Notes: generated by a model not told the origin, from the letters alone. A stretch of DNA of 64,000 nt from Novosphingobium sp. G106 (GCF_019075875.1 NZ_JAHOOZ010000001.1:4964001-5028000), one strand, 5' to 3'. Shown: positions 8,643-17,437, numbered from the stretch's first letter. Numbers and translations are program-made.

Positions 8643-10121
8643 ATGATGGCCAAGCGACCCATTTCCTATGCCGTGCTGCGCGGCGAGGTCGTCGAGACCG
8701 ATCTGATCGAATTCGGCGGCCGCGGCGGCGACATCACCTTCCTCGCGCCCGATCCGCACAAGATCGCCGACCGCATCCCGCTGGCCAGCCCGCGGCTGAT
8801 GGAGGACATGTATTCGGTGCCGTTCGAGGGCATCCTCGATTACCTGGCCGAACTCGGCCCGCGGCTCGAGCTGAGCAAGAACCCCTACATGCAGGAGGCG
8901 CTCGAATATTCCTACGACACCGCGCCTTCGACCAAGCCGATCGTCGATGCCTTCTACCACGACCTGCCGTTCATGTTCGACAAGGAGCGGATCCGGAAGA
9001 TGGTCGATTTCAATATCGGCATCGATCATCTGGAGGGCTGGGTCGAGCAGCAGCTCAACGGCTGCACTGTCGGCATCCGCGCCTATGGCTCGCGCCAGCT
9101 CCACATCGTCGCGGGCAACGGCCCGGTGCTCGGCGCCCTGACGATCATCCGCGGCGCGGTGACGCGCGGCGACATGATCATCAAGGTGCCCTCGAACGAT
9201 CCCTTCACCACCGGCGCGATCGCCCGCACCATGGTCGACATGGCGCCCGATCACCCGATCACCAAGCACCTCGCGGTCGCTTACTGGCGCGGCGGTGACG
9301 AGGCGCTGGAATCCAAGATCTACCAGCCGCACAACATCGAGAAGATATGCGCCTGGGGCGGCTTCGCCTCGGTCAAGCACGTCACCAAGTACATCCAGCC
9401 GGGCATCGAGCTGATCAGCCTCGATCCGAAGCGCTCGGCCTCGATCATCGGCAAGGAAGCGTTGGAAAGCCCCGAGACGATGACGGAAGTCGGCAGCCGC
9501 ATCGCCGCCGACTTCGCGCCCGGCAACCAGGTCGCCTGCTCGTCGAGCCGCCTCGTCTATGTCATGTGCGGCACCGAGGACGAGGACATCGAGAAGCTCA
9601 AGCAGCTCGGCCAGGCGACCTACGACGCGATGATCGATCTGCCCGAGGTGATCTCGACCAAGCCCAAGCGCTACGATCCCGACCTCAAGCGCCAGGTCGA
9701 CACGCTGCGCCTGACCGACGATTTCTACACGGTGATCGGCGGAAAGGATGGCGAGGGCGCGATCCTCATCTCGCACACCTCGGACCGCGTCGAGTTCTGG
9801 GAATACCTGGGCGATCGCACGATCAACATCATCCCGGTCGATACGCTCGACGAAGTGCTCGACGTGGTCGACGCCTATACCCAGACCGTCGGCGTATGGC
9901 CCGACAACCTCTGGGACGTGGTGCGTCACAAGGGCGCGCTCCACGGCGGGCAGCGTTTCGTCGAGCTCGGTTATGGCTTCAACGGCGCCGGTCTCGTCGG
10001 TCCGCAGGACGGCATCGAGCCGATGCGCCGGATCGTGAAGTGGATCGTCTCCGAAAAGCCCTTGGCCGACAAGGTGCCGCTCTGGGGCGACACCGCCAAG
10101 GACGTGAAGATGCTGGCGTAA
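8643..10121 (+). CDS. LuxC-like acyl-CoA / acyl-protein reductase
   Basis: A 492-residue member of the LuxC acyl reductase family (aldehyde dehydrogenase superfamily). A candidate nucleophile Cys299 lies in NQVACSSSR, which resembles the ACSS active-site context of LuxC. A dinucleotide-binding stretch HIVAGNGPVLG is at residues 154-164. It would reduce an activated acyl group to an aldehyde with NAD(P)H. GGAGG at 8629-8633, 9 bases before the ATG, sets the start, and only 5 bases separate it from the luxE-like stop, so the two form an operon. The aldo/keto reductase nearby could take the aldehyde on to an alcohol. The substrate is unknown. Confidence 0.78.
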   Translation: MMAKRPISYAVLRGEVVETDLIEFGGRGGDITFLAPDPHKIADRIPLASPRLMEDMYSVPFEGILDYLAELGPRLELSKNPYMQEALEYSYDTAPSTKPIVDAFYHDLPFMFDKERIRKMVDFNIGIDHLEGWVEQQLNGCTVGIRAYGSRQLHIVAGNGPVLGALTIIRGAVTRGDMIIKVPSNDPFTTGAIARTMVDMAPDHPITKHLAVAYWRGGDEALESKIYQPHNIEKICAWGGFASVKHVTKYIQPGIELISLDPKRSASIIGKEALESPETMTEVGSRIAADFAPGNQVACSSSRLVYVMCGTEDEDIEKLKQLGQATYDAMIDLPEVISTKPKRYDPDLKRQVDTLRLTDDFYTVIGGKDGEGAILISHTSDRVEFWEYLGDRTINIIPVDTLDEVLDVVDAYTQTVGVWPDNLWDVVRHKGALHGGQRFVELGYGFNGAGLVGPQDGIEPMRRIVKWIVSEKPLADKVPLWGDTAKDVKMLA

Positions 10122-10174
10122 CAGGCGTGGCGAGAAGACGGGAAGGGGTGGCCATTGTGCCGCGCCTTCTTGCG

Positions 10175-11140
10175 TCAGGCCACCTTCACTCCCAGCGCCC
10201 GGATCAGGGCATCCACGCGCCAGCGGATCGCCTGCTTCGTTTGCGGTGCATCCTGCGCGAGGCCGAAACCGTGGTAGGCGCCCGGAATGACATGCAGCTC
10301 GACCGGTACGCCCACCCGCGTCAGGCGGCGGGCATATTCTAGATCCTCCTCAAGGAAGAGATCGAGCGCGCCCACCATGATGTAGGCCGGCGGCAAGCCG
10401 GCCAGATCGCGCGTTCGCGCCGGAGCCGCCGCTTCGGGCACGTCCGGACCGCCGGGCTCGGTGCCCAGCAGCGCCCGCCAGCCGTAGTGGTTCATCGCCG
10501 CCGTCCAGCCGAAGTCGCCGCAATAGGGGTGCGGGTCGGCGGCGCTGCAGGTGCGGTCGTCGAGCATGGGGAAGTCGAGCAGCTGGAAGCAGATCGGCGG
10601 GCCCTTCTGGTCGCGCGCGTAGATCGCCAAGGCCGCCGCATGGCCGCCGCCCGCGCTGCCGCCGGCAATTGCTATCCGGGCCGGATCGACGCCCAATGTA
10701 CTGGCATTGTCGTGCAGCCAAGTCAGGCCTGCATAGCAATCGTGCAGCGCGCCGGGCCACACGGTCTCGGGTGCGAGTCGGTAGTCGACCGACACGACGA
10801 CGCAGCCGAGTTGAAGCGAGAGCGCGCGGTTACCTGCGTCGCCCATATCGGCATTGCCGATGACGAAGCCGCCGCCGTGGATTTCGAGCACCGCCGGGCG
10901 CGGGCCGGTCGCGGTGCCGGGCGGAGTGTAGATCAGGATGCGCACATCGGGATCGCCGGGGTGGCCCGGGATCATTCGTTCCTCATAGCCGACTGCGAGC
11001 AGTTCGGGCGGGAGCGGCGGGCGCTCGGCACCGAACATGTTGCCGCGATAGGGCTCGATCCCCGCGCTGAAGTCGATCTCGGGGAAGAACTCGAGCGCCG
11101 CGCGCAGTTCAGGCGCGACGAGGTCCAGGCGGTCGGTCAT
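10175..11140 (-). CDS. alpha/beta hydrolase, hormone-sensitive-lipase-like esterase
   Basis: A 321-residue esterase of the HSL (type IV) family. The oxyanion-hole HGGG is at residues 88-91, the nucleophile elbow GGSAG at 160-164 (Ser162), and the rest of the triad is probably Asp260 (VGALDLF) and His290 (GAYHGF). The first Gly of GGSAG replaces the commoner Asp of GDSAG. It has no signal peptide, so it is cytoplasmic. It converges with the luxC-like gene and shares a transcript with the TetR gene 17 bp upstream. It may cleave an ester or lactone intermediate of the same catabolic route. Confidence 0.87.
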   Translation of the reverse strand: MTDRLDLVAPELRAALEFFPEIDFSAGIEPYRGNMFGAERPPLPPELLAVGYEERMIPGHPGDPDVRILIYTPPGTATGPRPAVLEIHGGGFVIGNADMGDAGNRALSLQLGCVVVSVDYRLAPETVWPGALHDCYAGLTWLHDNASTLGVDPARIAIAGGSAGGGHAAALAIYARDQKGPPICFQLLDFPMLDDRTCSAADPHPYCGDFGWTAAMNHYGWRALLGTEPGGPDVPEAAAPARTRDLAGLPPAYIMVGALDLFLEEDLEYARRLTRVGVPVELHVIPGAYHGFGLAQDAPQTKQAIRWRVDALIRALGVKVA

Positions 11141-11157
11141 CGGTCTCTCCCCTCCGG

Positions 11158-11769
11158 TTATTGTTGCGGCGTCTGATCGACGATCGCCTGCACCGACTTG
11201 GCGAACCAGTCGGCGATGTGCCGGCGCTCGGCCTCGCTGGCGGCGGGAAGGGGCAGTTGCCGCAGATAGCTGACCAGCCCCGTCGCCAGCATGGCGATTT
11301 CGAGCGATCTCGCGCGGCCGTCGGGACCGCCGAGCCAGGCGGCGAGCGGGGCCACGCTCTGCGCCTCGAACACCCGCGCGGAGATGGCGGCCGCTTCGGG
11401 ATCGCCGGAGGCCATGGCGATCATCAGTGGCGGGCGGATGGCGTTGGCGGGATCGAGCAGTGCCTCAGCCAGCCCCTTGCCGAGTGCCTCGCGCGGGTGC
11501 GACAGCGCCGTGGCCACCGGCATGGCCGCGGCGAGTGCCGCTTCGAACAGGCCTGCCTTCGAGCCGAAATAGCGAAGCAGCATCGTCGAACTCGTTCCCG
11601 CCAGGGCCGCGATCTCGCGGATGCCGGTGTGCGAATAGCCGGTTTCGGAAAAGGCGCGCTGCGCCGCTTCGAGAATCCGCGCGCGGGTCGCCGCGGCATC
11701 GCGCTTGCGGGGAAGGGTCGTCACGGCATCCACGTGGACTAGGTAAGGCCTTCCCTGACTGTGACGCAA
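11158..11769 (-). CDS. TetR-family transcriptional regulator
   Basis: Up to 203 residues, with the helix-turn-helix YSHTGIREIAALAGTSSTMLLRYFGSKAGLF at about residues 45-75. The start is uncertain: ATG at 11769 gives the longest form, but GTG at 11733 or 11724 would give a more usual N-terminus just ahead of TLPRKRDAAATRARIL. It lies 17 bp upstream of the esterase gene in the same direction, so it probably regulates that gene and itself. It is the last gene of the catabolic cluster before the flagellar locus. Confidence 0.8.
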   Translation of the reverse strand: MRHSQGRPYLVHVDAVTTLPRKRDAAATRARILEAAQRAFSETGYSHTGIREIAALAGTSSTMLLRYFGSKAGLFEAALAAAMPVATALSHPREALGKGLAEALLDPANAIRPPLMIAMASGDPEAAAISARVFEAQSVAPLAAWLGGPDGRARSLEIAMLATGLVSYLRQLPLPAASEAERRHIADWFAKSVQAIVDQTPQQ

Positions 11770-11786
11770 GTCGCTGCGCCGCTCGG

Positions 11787-12407
11787 CTAATCGAGCGGCT
11801 GGGGCTCGCCCGCCAGCGAGGCCTCGATGGCGATGCGGATCGCTTCCGAGGTGTGCGTCGCACCGATCTTGTGCAGCATGTTGGCGCGGTGGATCTCTAC
11901 CGTGCGCGGGCTGATCGCCAGGTTGTCGGCGATGGTCCGGTTCGAATGGCCCGCTGCGATGCCGACCAGGACATCGCGCTCGCGCGGGGTAAGGCGTTCG
12001 ATCCGATTGCGTGCCATGGCTTCGCGCAGCTTGGCATTGCCGACGTTCTGGGCGCGCTCTTCGGCATATTCGAGCGTTTCGGTCAGTTCGGCAGCGTCGA
12101 AGGGCCAGGCGAGGTAGTCGATTGCGCCGCCGAGGATGGCATCGACGATCCGCCTCGGCGCCGGGTTTTCGCTGAAGGCCACGATCGGCAGCCAGCTGCC
12201 CGATTGCACGAGTTGCGCGGTCAGCGCCGGGATTGTCCCGTCGAGGTCGTTGACCATGATCAGCCCCTGGCGCGGCTGGTGGCCGCTCAGTTCGACGACC
12301 GTTTCGAAGGGTTCGACGTGGATGCCGTGGCCGCCGAGGAAATGGGAGATGGCGGCGCGGCGCTTCAGATCGCCATCCACCAGGATGATATGCCGTGCGC
12401 CCCTCAT
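11787..12407 (-). CDS. LuxR/FixJ-type response regulator with a degenerate receiver domain
   Basis: A 206-residue protein. An N-terminal receiver-like domain (about 5-118) is joined to a LuxR-type helix-turn-helix (LTPRERDVLVGIAAGHSNRTIA and SPRTVEIHRANMLHKIGA, about 139-184). Acidic residues Asp11/Asp13 and a candidate phospho-acceptor Asp54 are present, but the almost invariant Lys of receivers is Trp101 (DYLAWPF in place of K-P). This may mean altered or phosphorylation-independent signalling. It lies downstream of fliS in the same direction, so it is probably linked to flagellar control. ATG at 12407 is the likely start; the longer open frame upstream is a shadow of fliS. Confidence 0.78.
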   Translation of the reverse strand: MRGARHIILVDGDLKRRAAISHFLGGHGIHVEPFETVVELSGHQPRQGLIMVNDLDGTIPALTAQLVQSGSWLPIVAFSENPAPRRIVDAILGGAIDYLAWPFDAAELTETLEYAEERAQNVGNAKLREAMARNRIERLTPRERDVLVGIAAGHSNRTIADNLAISPRTVEIHRANMLHKIGATHTSEAIRIAIEASLAGEPQPLD

Positions 12408-12475
12408 TACCCCGATGCTAGCAAGGATTGCGGTGGGGCGCTGTATATTTTTGCAGCCGTTCTGGAGGGTTCGTC

Positions 12476-12853
12476 CTACTGCGCGGATATGTTCATCGCG
12501 CGCGAGATCTCGATGAAATCGTTGCGGATCGTGCCCAGGATTGTGCCATCGAATTCGATCGCGCTGTCGAGGATTGCCCGGCGCGCAGCTTCGTAGAGAT
12601 GGCGCAGCGCCTTGGCGGTGTCGTTCTCGCCGCTGACGCCGAGCTGCAGCGCGGTGATCGCGGAAAGGCCGCGCGTCAGCGCCTGGCTCTTGAGGCTGTT
12701 GTCGCCGCGCTCCTGCGCGAAGATCGCGCTGCCGAGCGAAGAGATCAGCTGTTCGTAACACAGGCCGACGAGGTGCCGGGGGTCGGCACCTTCGACCCGC
12801 GCGTCGAAGTCGATGCGGCGGTAAGCTTCGTTCGGAGAACGGATCGCGAGCAT
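12476..12853 (-). CDS. fliS: flagellin export chaperone FliS
   Basis: A 125-residue helical protein. The N-terminal region has the typical spacing of FliS: an AYRRIDFDARVEGADPRHLVGLCYEQLISSL segment with the family's helix 1-2 pattern. FliS binds the flagellin C-terminus in the cytosol and prevents premature polymerisation before export. It starts 11 bp after fliD, the classical fliD-fliS order, and is expected to be expressed from the sigma28 promoter ahead of fliD. Confidence 0.88.
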   Translation of the reverse strand: MLAIRSPNEAYRRIDFDARVEGADPRHLVGLCYEQLISSLGSAIFAQERGDNSLKSQALTRGLSAITALQLGVSGENDTAKALRHLYEAARRAILDSAIEFDGTILGTIRNDFIEISRAMNISAQ

Positions 12854-12864
12854 GGTTCAGCCTT

Positions 12865-14352
12865 TTAGGAGTTGCTGCTGCCGTTCCAGGCTGCGATCTG
12901 GTTCTTCAGGAAGCTCAGGGTCGACTTGGAAGCGCCAACGGAGCTGTCGGTGGCCGCGAAGCGCGCGATCATTTGCTGGCGCACGGTTTCCTGCTGATCG
13001 ACGAGCTTGGTCTGGGCGTCGGTCAGCGCAGTCTTCTGCTTGGTCAGCGAGGCGATCGAGTTGGCCAATGTGGCGCCGTAGCTCTTGGTGTCGGTGCTGG
13101 TCGAGGCCATGTTGGTCGAGATCTTGCTGATCGTCGCAAAAACGCCGTTCAGGCCGTTGCCGAACATTGCCGCCGTGGCTTGGGGATTGGCCGCCAGCGT
13201 CTTTGCCAGCCGGGCATTGTCGAGCGTGAAGGTGCCGTCACGCTGGATCGACACGCCGAGATCGGACAGCGTCTGTGGCTCGCCGGCGGCCGCGTTGGGC
13301 ATGATGATCGTGCTGGTCAGCTGCTGGAAGGTTCGCTTGAGCGCAAGCGCGCCGCTGTCGCGAGCCAGGTCGCCGGTCTGGGCGTCGGTCATGGTGTTGA
13401 TCTGCGACGCGATCTCGTTGATCGCGGATACCAGATCGGTCATGGCCGAGCTGATGGCCGGGGACGGATCGTTGAAGGTCACCTGCGTCGGCGCGCCGCT
13501 GTTGGTCCCGGTCAGCGACATGACGACGCCGGGAATGGCGTCGGTCAGCGTGTTGCTGGCCGAAGTGATCGGCAAACCGTCAATCTTGAGGTTGGCGTTG
13601 CCGGCGGTTGTCAGCAGGCGACCGGTGCCGGGACTGACCGGGTCGAATGCGAGCTTGGTGACGCCGGGATCGCCGGTGGCGTCGAGCGCAAAGGAATTGG
13701 CCGCGCCTTCGCTGCCCTTGAGCACCAGTTTCGCGCCGCCGGTGGTGTTCGAAACGTAGGCGGTGACGCCGGCATTCTTGGCGTTGATCGCCGCGGCGAC
13801 GTCGGCCAGCGTCGAGCCGGCAGGGATCGTGATGTCGACCGGCGCATGGTTCGGGTCGTCGGTAAAGCTGCCGGCCCCGGTCGTGCCGAAGCGTAGCTTC
13901 AGAGAACCCGCGCCGACCACATCGGTCGCGGCGGTAAAGCCTGCGCTGTCCGGACTGACGAGGGTCTGTGCCGTGGCGAGCGTGGTGACTTCCACCGAAT
14001 AGCTGCCCTTGAGCAGCCCTGCATCCGACGCCGAGACCTTGGCGACCGCTGCGTTGCCGATCAGCGGCTGCGAAGACAGGTCGCCAGCGCGCACACGATC
14101 ACCGAGCGAGGTCGACAGATTGGAGATCGCGCTCTTCAGCGTCGATGCCGCCGAGATCTGCTTGTCGAGCTTGTCGGACTTCGTTGAAAGCTGATCGGTC
14201 TTCGCTGCGAACTGCGCGGCGGCGAGGTTGGTCGCCAGCGCGTTCATGTCGATACCGCTGCCCGCGCCGAGCGAGGTCAGCAGCTGCGCGGTGGCGGTCT
14301 GTGCGACCGTTTGCGTGGCACTGGTGGAAGTCGAGGACGTCGTCGTAACCAT
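12865..14352 (-). CDS. fliD: flagellar hook-associated protein 2, filament cap FliD
   Basis: A 495-residue filament cap protein. The N-terminal conserved segment, LGAGSGIDMNALATNLAAAQFA, matches the FliD_N pattern, and the C-terminus is a helical region (YGATLANSIASLTKQKTALTDAQTKLVDQQE) as expected of FliD_C. It sits at the filament tip and assembles exported flagellin. The predicted sigma28 promoter just upstream would start transcription at, or within one base of, this ATG, and there is no ribosome site at normal spacing; translation may be leaderless. No alternative ATG, GTG or TTG occurs in the first 30 or so codons. Confidence 0.92.
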   Translation of the reverse strand: MVTTTSSTSTSATQTVAQTATAQLLTSLGAGSGIDMNALATNLAAAQFAAKTDQLSTKSDKLDKQISAASTLKSAISNLSTSLGDRVRAGDLSSQPLIGNAAVAKVSASDAGLLKGSYSVEVTTLATAQTLVSPDSAGFTAATDVVGAGSLKLRFGTTGAGSFTDDPNHAPVDITIPAGSTLADVAAAINAKNAGVTAYVSNTTGGAKLVLKGSEGAANSFALDATGDPGVTKLAFDPVSPGTGRLLTTAGNANLKIDGLPITSASNTLTDAIPGVVMSLTGTNSGAPTQVTFNDPSPAISSAMTDLVSAINEIASQINTMTDAQTGDLARDSGALALKRTFQQLTSTIIMPNAAAGEPQTLSDLGVSIQRDGTFTLDNARLAKTLAANPQATAAMFGNGLNGVFATISKISTNMASTSTDTKSYGATLANSIASLTKQKTALTDAQTKLVDQQETVRQQMIARFAATDSSVGASKSTLSFLKNQIAAWNGSSNS

Positions 14353-14357
14353 ATGGT

Positions 14358-14387
14358 CTAAAACGGCGAAAAGCCGCTCCCGTTAAG
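14358..14387 (-). promoter_or_regulatory. sigma28 (FliA) promoter of fliD
   Basis: On the minus strand, CTTAA (14387-14383), exactly 15 bases, then GCCGTTTTAG (14367-14358). The same layout, including GGCACTTAA, occurs before fliC. The enterobacterial FliA consensus is TAAA-N15-GCCGATAA. Confidence 0.7.
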
Positions 14388-14407
14388 TGCCAGAGCCTGT
14401 CTGGACA

Positions 14408-15550
14408 TCAGGTTGTTGCCTTGGGATCGAGGCGGCCGTCGGCGTCGAAGCGCATCAGCACCGGAACCTCGATTTGCGGGCGGGAAAGCCGCTCGCCGCG
14501 TTTCAGCGAGAAGACGAAAGCAAGCACGCTGGCGACCGCGACGTAGAGCTCCTCGCGGATCACCTGCCGCTCGCGCGTGGTATAGTAGAGCGAACGCGCC
14601 AGTGCCGGATATTCGAGCACCGGCAGGTCGAGCTCGGCAGCGAGCTCGCGCATGGCGAGCGCCTTTTCGCCGCGGCCCTTGGCGAGCACGACCGGAGCCG
14701 CAGCCTGTTCCGGATCGTAGGACAGCGCGACCGAGAAGTGCGTCGGGTTGGTCACCACGAACTGCGCCTTGCGCATCGCCTGGGCGACGCCCGCCATGGC
14801 AAGCTCGCGCTGGCGCTGGCGGATCGCCTGCTTCTTCTCAGGCGCGCCTTCCTGTTCCTTGGCTTCGTCGCGCATATCCTGATGGCTCATCTTGAGGCGC
14901 ATCATGCGGCGGATGAACTGGACCGGGAAATCCACCATGGCGATGAGCATCAGCCCGCCGGAAAGCCAGAACATCAACGAGATGATCGCGTCCCAACCAT
15001 AGGTGAGCTGGCCGTGCAGGCTGCCGCGGCCCATCAGGAGCAGGCCCTTGATATGGCCGTTCGCCCAGAACCAGGCGATCGTGCCCATCACAACGACCTT
15101 GGCGATGCCCTTGCCGAGTTCGATCCAGCCGGTCGCCCCGAACATCCGCTTGAGGCCCGAGGCCGGATTGAGCCGCGAGGCCTTGGGCAGCATGTTGCCG
15201 GCGACCCAGCGGCCCGAACCGAAGCCCATCTGCGAGATAAGCGAGCCCGCTATGATGAGGCAGCCGAGCAGCAATATCGGCGGCAGGGCCACCCACAGCA
15301 CCGAGACCAGCAGCGGGCCTGCGTCGAAATGGTCGAGCGTGGCGTGATCCCAGGTGAAGCCGGCGCGGACCGCTTCGCCCATGGAATCGAGTACCCATGG
15401 CCCTGCAAATTTGAGCCAGGTCGCGCCGATCAGGATGGCGAAGGCGGTCGCAAGTTCCTTGGAACGAAGGACGTCGCCGCTCTTGGCCGCGTCCGATTTG
15501 CGCTTTGCACTTGGTGCAAATGTCTTTTCGCCGGCGGTCTCCTCGCTCAT
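14408..15550 (-). CDS. flhB: flagellar export apparatus switch protein FlhB
   Basis: A 380-residue inner-membrane protein with four hydrophobic segments in the first 215 residues. The cytoplasmic domain carries the self-cleavage motif NPTH at residues 268-271. FlhB switches the type III flagellar export gate from rod/hook to filament substrates. It overlaps the fliR stop by 4 bp (ATGA) and closes the fli operon. A Lys/Arg-rich linker precedes NPTH, as usual. Confidence 0.96.
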   Translation of the reverse strand: MSEETAGEKTFAPSAKRKSDAAKSGDVLRSKELATAFAILIGATWLKFAGPWVLDSMGEAVRAGFTWDHATLDHFDAGPLLVSVLWVALPPILLLGCLIIAGSLISQMGFGSGRWVAGNMLPKASRLNPASGLKRMFGATGWIELGKGIAKVVVMGTIAWFWANGHIKGLLLMGRGSLHGQLTYGWDAIISLMFWLSGGLMLIAMVDFPVQFIRRMMRLKMSHQDMRDEAKEQEGAPEKKQAIRQRQRELAMAGVAQAMRKAQFVVTNPTHFSVALSYDPEQAAAPVVLAKGRGEKALAMRELAAELDLPVLEYPALARSLYYTTRERQVIREELYVAVASVLAFVFSLKRGERLSRPQIEVPVLMRFDADGRLDPKATT

Positions 15551-16362
15551 CGGGGGACCTCGGTCTGCGGCACCATGCTCGGCGGAACCAGCATGCTACG
15601 GGTCTCGGCGATCGCGTTGGCCGAAAGGTCGGTCATGCGGTCGGTGATCAGCGGCAGCGACGCGACCAGCGCGGCGATGCCGGCGAGCACGCCCGCGGGC
15701 AGGGCGAGTGCGAAGAGGTTCAGCGCGGGGGCCGAGCGGCTGAGCACGCCGCTCACCACCTGGACCACCAGCAGGATCAGCGTGACCGGCAGCGCGATGG
15801 CGACCGCGGTGGTGAACATGGTCGTGGCGAAGCCTGCGATCTGCAGGAACCGGTCGGGGCCGAGCCAGGTGTGGCCGGGCGGGAACACCTGATAGCTGTC
15901 GACGACCAGCGAGAGGAACTGGAGATGACCGCCCAGCGCGAGGAAGATCATCGTCAGGATCACGGAGAAATACTGGCCCAGCGCCGGCGAATGGGTACCG
16001 CTGTTGGGATCGATCGTAGCGGCCATGGCCAGGCCCATCCCGCCGCCGATGATTTCGGCGGCAATGACCGGCGCGGCGAAGGAGAGCTGCAGCACGAAGC
16101 CGAGCGTCAGGCCGACGAGGACCTCGCCTGCGACCATCAGCAGGCCGCTCGCGGAGAGCAGGGCGGGCGGCGCCACGACCGGGGTCCAGGCGCAGACCAG
16201 GATCGCTATGGCGCCGGTGACGATCACCCGCACCTGCGGCGGCACGCCGGCCGCGCCGAAGAACGGGGCAGCCAGCAGCGCCGCGCCGATGCGCGTCATG
16301 ACGAAGATCCAGCGCCAGAATTCGGCTTCGACGGGGCCGAAACCGAAGCTGAGGTTCATCAC
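15547..16362 (-). CDS. fliR: flagellar export gate protein FliR
   Basis: A 271-residue polytopic membrane protein beginning with an amphipathic segment and FWRWIFVMTRIGAALLAAPFFG, typical of FliR. Several hydrophobic segments follow. With FliP and FliQ it forms the export gate of the flagellar type III system. Start and stop overlap fliQ and flhB by 4 bp each. Confidence 0.94.
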   Translation of the reverse strand: MMNLSFGFGPVEAEFWRWIFVMTRIGAALLAAPFFGAAGVPPQVRVIVTGAIAILVCAWTPVVAPPALLSASGLLMVAGEVLVGLTLGFVLQLSFAAPVIAAEIIGGGMGLAMAATIDPNSGTHSPALGQYFSVILTMIFLALGGHLQFLSLVVDSYQVFPPGHTWLGPDRFLQIAGFATTMFTTAVAIALPVTLILLVVQVVSGVLSRSAPALNLFALALPAGVLAGIAALVASLPLITDRMTDLSANAIAETRSMLVPPSMVPQTEVPR

Positions 16363-16631
16363 CGGGTGACCTGCGCGATCTGGGCGAAGATGTCCTTGGT
16401 GAAGTCGCCGATCAGCGCCATCATCGATGCGCCGAAGACGACCAGCACGAAGGCCGTGACCGCCAGCTTGGGGACGAAGGTGAGCGTCTGCTCGTTGACC
16501 GAGGTCGCCGCCTGAATGATGCCGACGACGACGCCGACCACCAGCGTGGTGATGAGCACCGGGGCGGAGGCGAGCGCCGCGACCCAGAGCATCCGGTCGG
16601 CGAGCGCGAGGAAGGCCTGGCTTTCGTCCAT
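16359..16631 (-). CDS. fliQ: flagellar export gate protein FliQ
   Basis: A 90-residue protein with two membrane helices. The sequence VGVVVGIIQAATSVNEQTLTF is the family signature, with normal length. FliQ packs around the FliP-FliR gate. It begins only 4 bp after the fliP stop. Confidence 0.95.
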   Translation of the reverse strand: MDESQAFLALADRMLWVAALASAPVLITTLVVGVVVGIIQAATSVNEQTLTFVPKLAVTAFVLVVFGASMMALIGDFTKDIFAQIAQVTR

Positions 16632-16635
16632 GGCC

Positions 16636-17437
16636 CTATCCGAAGCTTGAGGCGAGCGAGCCCATCAAGAGCGCCCACCCGTCGACCAGGACGAAAAGCA
16701 GCAGCTTGAACGGCATCGAGACGATCGCCGGGCTCATCATCATCATGCCCAGCGACATGAGGACCGAGGAGACGACGAGGTCGATCACCAGGAAGGGCAG
16801 GAACAGCATGAAGCCGATCTGGAAAGCGGTCTTGAGCTCGCTGGTGACGAAGGCCGGCATCAGGATCGAGAACGGAACGTCCTCGGACCGGGCGAACTTC
16901 GGCGCCTTGGCGATCTCGGCGAACATGGCGAGATCGTGCTCGCGCGTTTGCCGGATCATGAATTCATGGAACGCAGTGCCGCCGGCCTGGATCGCCTGCT
17001 CGGCGTTGATCGTGCCTGCCGAGTAGGGGGGCGATGGCGTTGGCGTTCACCTTCTCCAGCGTCGGCGCCATGACGAATAGCGACAGGAACAGCGACAGCC
17101 CTACCAGTACCTGGTTCGGCGGCGACTGTTGCAGGCCGATCGCCTGACGCAGGATCGACAGCACCACCAGTATCCGGGTGAAGCTGGTCATCATCAGGAT
17201 CAGGCTGGGCAGGATCGTCAGCAGCCCCATGATCAGGAGCAACTGCAACGACATGGTCATGCCCGTGGGCGCGCCACCGTTCATCGAGCTGAAGGCGCGG
17301 TCGAGCGCGCCCGGGATCGCGGTCGCAGCCGGCGGAGCGCCGGGAATGGGAGCAGCGCCCGGCGCCGCCTGCGCGAAAGCCGCGATGGGCGCGGTCAGCA
17401 GGAACAGCGATGCGGCAGCAAGAAATTTCCGGATCAC
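16636..17437 (-). pseudogene. fliP: flagellar export gate protein FliP, frameshifted in a 6-base G/C run
   Basis: Two frames together encode a normal FliP of 266 residues. The N-terminal frame runs from a GTG at 17437 (GTGA overlap with the fliO stop) through a signal peptide-like segment and LTILPSLILMMTSFTRILVVLSILRQAIG to VNANAIAP. The C-terminal frame resumes with [16 protein letters not shown] and continues through [23 protein letters not shown] and [11 protein letters not shown] to the stop at 16636. The break is at the G6 run 17026-17031; with five G the frame would be continuous. FliP is essential for export, and all neighbours are intact, so a sequencing error is likely; real inactivation is the alternative. 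Confidence 0.85.

Noticed and set aside
10175..11140. Esterase as the LuxD-type acyl transferase of a luxCDE set
   Set aside because: It has the HSL-family HGGG and GGSAG arrangement and is on the opposite strand under its own TetR gene; no sign of LuxD.
14387..15892. 501-residue plus-strand frame opposite flhB
   Set aside because: His/Arg/Asp-rich with no motifs; flhB on the other strand is certain from NPTH and operon overlap.
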